Assembly: GCF_038449125.1 (NCBI RefSeq)
Contig: NZ_CP151800.1
Location: forward strand, 3,072,406 to 3,136,405
Length of the DNA: 64,000 bases
Direction: 5' to 3'
Source of the DNA: Kosakonia sp. BYX6
GTDB lineage: Bacteria > Pseudomonadota > Gammaproteobacteria > Enterobacterales > Enterobacteriaceae
The stretch's first letter is position 1. The number at the start of each line of letters is the position of its first letter. The notes below the pieces were generated by a model. It ran no database searches and had not been told where the DNA came from. It saw only the letters and a list, made by a program, of their open reading frames with translations. This document shows positions 60,948-64,000 of this stretch, piece after piece. Made by a program: the position numbers and the translations under genes.

Positions 60948-61700
60948 ATGGTCGAAGAACTCAGCGATGCGGAGATGATGCGTTACAACCGGCAGGTTAT
61001 TCTGCGCGGTTTTGATTTCGACGGTCAGGAGCGGTTAAAAGCAGCGCGCGTGCTGGTGGTCGGCCTCGGTGGTCTGGGCTGCGCCGCCGCGCAATATCTG
61101 GCGGCGGCGGGCGCCGGAAACATGACGCTGCTGGATTTTGATACCGTCGCGCTCTCGAACCTGCAACGCCAGACGCTGCATGGCGATGCGGATATTGGCA
61201 AGGCGAAAGTCGATTCTGCCTGCGAATCGCTGCAGCGTATTAACCCCCATGTGCACTACACGCCGATCAATGCGCTGCTGGATGAAGACGCGCTGTTCGC
61301 GCAGATTGCCGCGCACGATATCGTGCTCGATTGCACCGATAATGTCGCGATCCGTAACCAGCTCAATGTGGGCTGTTTTCAGCATAAAGTCCCGCTGGTT
61401 TCCGGTGCGGCAATCCGCATGGAGGGGCAGATCAGCGTCTTTACCTGGGGCGAAAATGCGCCGTGTTACCGCTGCCTGAGCCGCCTGTTTGGTGAAAATG
61501 CGTTGACCTGCGTGGAAGCCGGCGTGATGGCACCGCTGGTCGGGGTGATTGGTTCCTTGCAAGCGATGGAAGCCATCAAAGTGCTTACGCAGTATGGCAC
61601 GCCTGCGGCAGGCAAGATCCTGATGTACGATGCGATGACCTGCCAGTTCCGCGAAATGAAACTGTTGCGTAATCCGGGCTGCGAGGTTTGCGGCGGTTAA
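60948..61700 (+). CDS. moeB: Molybdopterin-synthase adenylyltransferase MoeB
   Basis: A 250-residue E1-like enzyme that adenylates the C-terminus of MoaD. The nucleotide-binding GLGGLGCAAAQYLAAAG is near 40-56; zinc ligands are CYRC (about 172-175) and CEVC at the end. A GGAGG overlapping the moeA end serves as ribosome binding site. A terminator and REP units follow; fsaA, next in E. coli, is absent. Confidence 0.97.
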   Translation: MVEELSDAEMMRYNRQVILRGFDFDGQERLKAARVLVVGLGGLGCAAAQYLAAAGAGNMTLLDFDTVALSNLQRQTLHGDADIGKAKVDSACESLQRINPHVHYTPINALLDEDALFAQIAAHDIVLDCTDNVAIRNQLNVGCFQHKVPLVSGAAIRMEGQISVFTWGENAPCYRCLSRLFGENALTCVEAGVMAPLVGVIGSLQAMEAIKVLTQYGTPAAGKILMYDAMTCQFREMKLLRNPGCEVCGG

Positions 61701-61724
61701 CCCTTCTTGTGCCGGAGACTGATT

Positions 61725-61818
61725 TGCCGGATGGCGGCTAACGCCTTATCCGGCCTACAAATTCGTGGGCAGTGGTTAACGTTTGAGGCGTAGGCCTGAT
61801 AAGCGCAGCGCCTCAGGC
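61725..61818. repeat. REP pair between moeB and pflE
   Basis: Units at 61725-61758 (TGCCGGATGGCGGCTAACG to GGCCTAC) and about 61788-61818 (GCGTAGGCCTGATAAGCG to GCCTCAGGC), in opposite orientation. Confidence 0.8.
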
Positions 61819-61826
61819 GCGTTTTT
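61808..61826 (+). terminator. Terminator downstream of moeB
   Basis: GCGCC-TCA-GGCGC followed by GTTTTT; formed by the end of the second REP unit. Confidence 0.6.
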
Positions 61827-61845
61827 AAAGCTCGACTCGCGTCAC

Positions 61846-61896
61846 AATAACTTTCATTCGAAAGTTATTTAATCTCCATATGAAAAATATGGAGAT
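61846..61896 (+). promoter_or_regulatory. Twin perfect hairpins in the pflE leader, second one burying the ribosome binding site
   Basis: Hairpin 1: AATAACTTTC/GAAAGTTATT (61846-61855 and 61860-61869), loop ATTC. Hairpin 2: ATCTCCATAT/ATATGGAGAT (61872-61881 and 61887-61896), loop GAAAA. Both are perfect 10-bp stems two nt apart. The only good Shine-Dalgarno of pflE, GGAG at 61891-61894, lies inside hairpin 2, and the ATG is five nt beyond it. Neither is followed by a T-run, so they are not ordinary terminators. Candidate RNA switch or operator pair. Confidence 0.65.
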
Positions 61897-61901
61897 GCTT
61901 C

Positions 61902-62801
61902 ATGATTTTCAACATTCAGCGCTATTCCACCCATGATGGCCCCGGCATTCGCACGGTGGTGTTTCTCAAAGGCTGCTCGTTAAGCTGCCGCTGGTGCCAG
62001 AACCCGGAAAGCCGCGCCCGCACGCGCGAGGTGCTGTTTGACCCGCGCCTTTGTCTTGCCGGTTGTGATTTGTGCCAGCACGCCGCGCCAACAGTGATTG
62101 AACGCGCGCTGGATGGTTTGATGATCCACCGCGAAAAGCTCAATGATGAGACGCTCAACCCCCTTACCCACTGTTGCCCGACGCAGGCATTAAGCGTTTG
62201 CGGCGAAGTGAAATCCGTTGATGAAATCATGGCGACCGTCTTGCGCGATAAACCGTTTTACGATCGCAGCAGCGGCGGTCTGACCCTTTCCGGCGGTGAA
62301 CCGTTTATGAACCCGCTGTTGGCGCAGGCGCTGTTAGCGGCCAGTCACCAGCAACACATTCATACGGCGGTGGAAACCTGCCTGCACGTGCCGTGGCGCT
62401 ATATCGAACCTGCGCTGCCGTTTGTTGATCTTTTCCTGGCTGATTTAAAACACGTTGATGAGGCCGCGTTTCAGCGCTGGACCGGCGGTTCGGCAAAGCG
62501 CGTGCTCGACAACCTGAAGCGCCTGGCGCAAGCGGGTAAGAAAATGACGATTCGCGTGCCGCTGATCCCCGGTTTCAACGCCGACGAAGCCTCCATCAAA
62601 GCCATCACGACGTTTGCCGCCGACGAGTTACACGTCAGCGACATCCACTTTCTGCCGTATCACACGCTGGGCATCAATAAATATCGCCTGCTCGGCGAAC
62701 CCTACACCGCACCTGAAAAGCCGCTCGACGCGCCGCAATTGCTGGCGTTTGCCGAGGATTTTGCCCGCCAGAAAGGACTGACGGCGACATTACGAGGATA
62801 A
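61902..62801 (+). CDS. pflE: Glycyl-radical enzyme activating protein PflE
   Basis: A 299-residue radical SAM activase (YbiY). The radical SAM cluster motif CX3CX2C is Cys25, Cys29, Cys32 (GCSLSCRWC). Extra cysteines (CLAGCDLC near 51-58 and [11 protein letters not shown] near 103-113) suit the auxiliary ferredoxin-like insert of this group. The GGEP motif (TLSGGEPF) binds SAM. It would create the glycyl radical on PflF, whose gene starts 4 nt downstream. See the leader hairpins for possible control. Confidence 0.95.
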   Translation: MIFNIQRYSTHDGPGIRTVVFLKGCSLSCRWCQNPESRARTREVLFDPRLCLAGCDLCQHAAPTVIERALDGLMIHREKLNDETLNPLTHCCPTQALSVCGEVKSVDEIMATVLRDKPFYDRSSGGLTLSGGEPFMNPLLAQALLAASHQQHIHTAVETCLHVPWRYIEPALPFVDLFLADLKHVDEAAFQRWTGGSAKRVLDNLKRLAQAGKKMTIRVPLIPGFNADEASIKAITTFAADELHVSDIHFLPYHTLGINKYRLLGEPYTAPEKPLDAPQLLAFAEDFARQKGLTATLRG

Positions 62802-62805
62802 AACA

Positions 62806-64000
62806 ATGACCACACTGCAATTAGACACGCTGACCGACCGTATCAAAGCGCATAAAACCGCGCTGGTGCACATTGTCAAACCGCCGGTCTGCACCGAGCG
62901 CGCACGTCATTACACGCACATCTATCAAAAGCATTTGGATAAACCGCTTCCCGTACGGCGCGCGCTGGCCCTGGCACACCACCTGGCGCAGCGCACCCTC
63001 TGGATCAAACATGACGAACTGATTATCGGCAACCAGGCAAGCGAAGTCCGCGCCGCGCCCATCTTCCCGGAATACACCGTGTCGTGGATTGAAAACGAAA
63101 TTGACGCGCTGGCCGATCGCCCCGGCGCCGGTTTTGCGGTAAGCGATGAGAACAAGCGCGTGCTGCATGAGGTTTGCCCCTGGTGGCGCGGGCAAACGGT
63201 GCAGGATCGCTGCTACGGCATGTTTACCGACGAACAAAAAGCGCTGCTGGATACCGGTATTATCAAAGCCGAAGGCAATATGACCTCCGGGGATGCGCAT
63301 CTGGCGGTCAATTTCCCGCTATTGCTGGAAAAAGGGCTGGATGGTTTGCGCCATCAAGTGGATGAGCGCCGCACGCGCATTAATCTGACGAACCTCGACG
63401 ATCTGCACGGCGATCAGTTCTTAAAAGCCATTGATATTGTGCTGAACGCGGTCAGCCTGCATATCGAACGGTTTGCCGATCTGGCGCGCAAAATGGCCGG
63501 GGAAGAGCGTCGGCAAAACCGCCGCGACGAACTGCTGGCGATGGCGGAAAACTGCCTGATCATTGCTCATGAACCGCCCAAAACCTTCTGGCAAGCATTG
63601 CAGTTGTGCTATTTCATCCAGTTGATTTTGCAGATTGAGTCCAACGGTCACTCGGTGTCGTTTGGCCGCATGGACCAATATCTTTACCCGTTCTATCGCC
63701 GCGATGTTGAACTGCATCAGTCACTGTCACGCGAAGCGGCCATTGAGCTGCTGCACGGTTGCTGGCTGAAGTTGTTGGAAGTGAACAAAATCCGCTCCGG
63801 CTCCCACTCCAAAGCCTCGGCGGGCAGCCCGCTCTATCAAAACGTGACGATTGGCGGCCAGCAGTGGCACAACGGCGAGGCACAGGATGCGGTCAATCCG
63901 CTTTCTTACGCAATCCTCGAATCCTGCGGTCGCCTGCGCTCAACGCAGCCGAACCTCAGCGTGCGTTACCACGCCGGGATGAGCAACGACTTTCTCGACG
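62806..64000 (+). CDS. pflF: Glycyl radical enzyme PflF (YbiW), 5' part
   Basis: The first 398 codons of a pyruvate-formate-lyase-like glycyl radical enzyme (about 810 residues in E. coli); the window ends inside the gene. The PFL-type N-terminal domain is evident (RALALAHHLAQRTLWIKHDE, GNQASEVRAAPIFPEY, and FGRMDQYLYPFY). The catalytic cysteine and the C-terminal glycine loop lie beyond the window, so the substrate class cannot be read. It may be a dehydratase or lyase and not a true PFL. GAGGA precedes the ATG. Confidence 0.93.
   Translation, partial: MTTLQLDTLTDRIKAHKTALVHIVKPPVCTERARHYTHIYQKHLDKPLPVRRALALAHHLAQRTLWIKHDELIIGNQASEVRAAPIFPEYTVSWIENEIDALADRPGAGFAVSDENKRVLHEVCPWWRGQTVQDRCYGMFTDEQKALLDTGIIKAEGNMTSGDAHLAVNFPLLLEKGLDGLRHQVDERRTRINLTNLDDLHGDQFLKAIDIVLNAVSLHIERFADLARKMAGEERRQNRRDELLAMAENCLIIAHEPPKTFWQALQLCYFIQLILQIESNGHSVSFGRMDQYLYPFYRRDVELHQSLSREAAIELLHGCWLKLLEVNKIRSGSHSKASAGSPLYQNVTIGGQQWHNGEAQDAVNPLSYAILESCGRLRSTQPNLSVRYHAGMSNDFLD

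Overview
The window is chromosomal DNA from a member of the Enterobacteriaceae. Almost every gene has a recognisable E. coli counterpart, and the order follows the E. coli segment from clpA to ybiW/pflF. GC is moderately high, and REP/BIME palindromes sit between many genes. The genus cannot be fixed from the sequence alone. A Kosakonia, Enterobacter or Phytobacter type host is my inference.

Layout: 0-5 kb holds a small cysteine-rich secreted peptide gene, clpA-clpS (protease adaptor and unfoldase), an AT-rich gap with a frameshifted gene remnant, and cspD. 4.7-11.6 kb holds macAB, ybjX, ybjD and lysO. 11.7-20.4 kb holds the nitrosative-stress pair hcp-hcr behind FNR-like and NsrR-like sites, a DoxX membrane gene, poxB, ltaE, ybjT and ybjS. 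20.4-28.5 kb holds an overlapping envelope cluster (ybjQ, amiD, a secreted protein of unknown function), ybjP, the arginine transport genes artPIQM and artJ with ARG boxes, rlmC and ybjO. 28.5-36.2 kb holds the putrescine importer potFGHI, ybjN, rimK, nfsA, grxA and ybjM. 36.4-45.7 kb holds ybjL, the sigma-E dependent small RNA gene rybB, an unknown membrane protein, rcdA/ybjJ, mdfA, ybjG behind a PmrA box, deoR, dacC and gstB. 45.8-51.7 kb holds yliI, bssR and then a variable segment: a decapitated alcohol dehydrogenase, a low-GC OafA-type acyltransferase and an epoxide hydrolase. 51.7-64 kb holds rimO, the glutathione importer gsiABCD with iaaA, moeAB, and pflE-pflF, the last cut by the window end.

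Several sets work together. ClpS delivers N-degron substrates to ClpA. MacA and MacB form a tripartite efflux pump with TolC. Hcr reduces Hcp. The art, pot and gsi sets are complete ABC importers. MoeB activates MoaD while MoeA inserts molybdenum. PflE would install the glycyl radical in PflF.

Compared with E. coli as I know it, aqpZ, ybjC, ybjH/ybjI, yliE/yliF and fsaA are absent from their usual places. The most unusual non-coding signal is a pair of perfect 10-bp hairpins in the pflE leader, the second of which buries the ribosome binding site. No prophage, CRISPR array, complete insertion sequence, tRNA or rRNA gene was seen.
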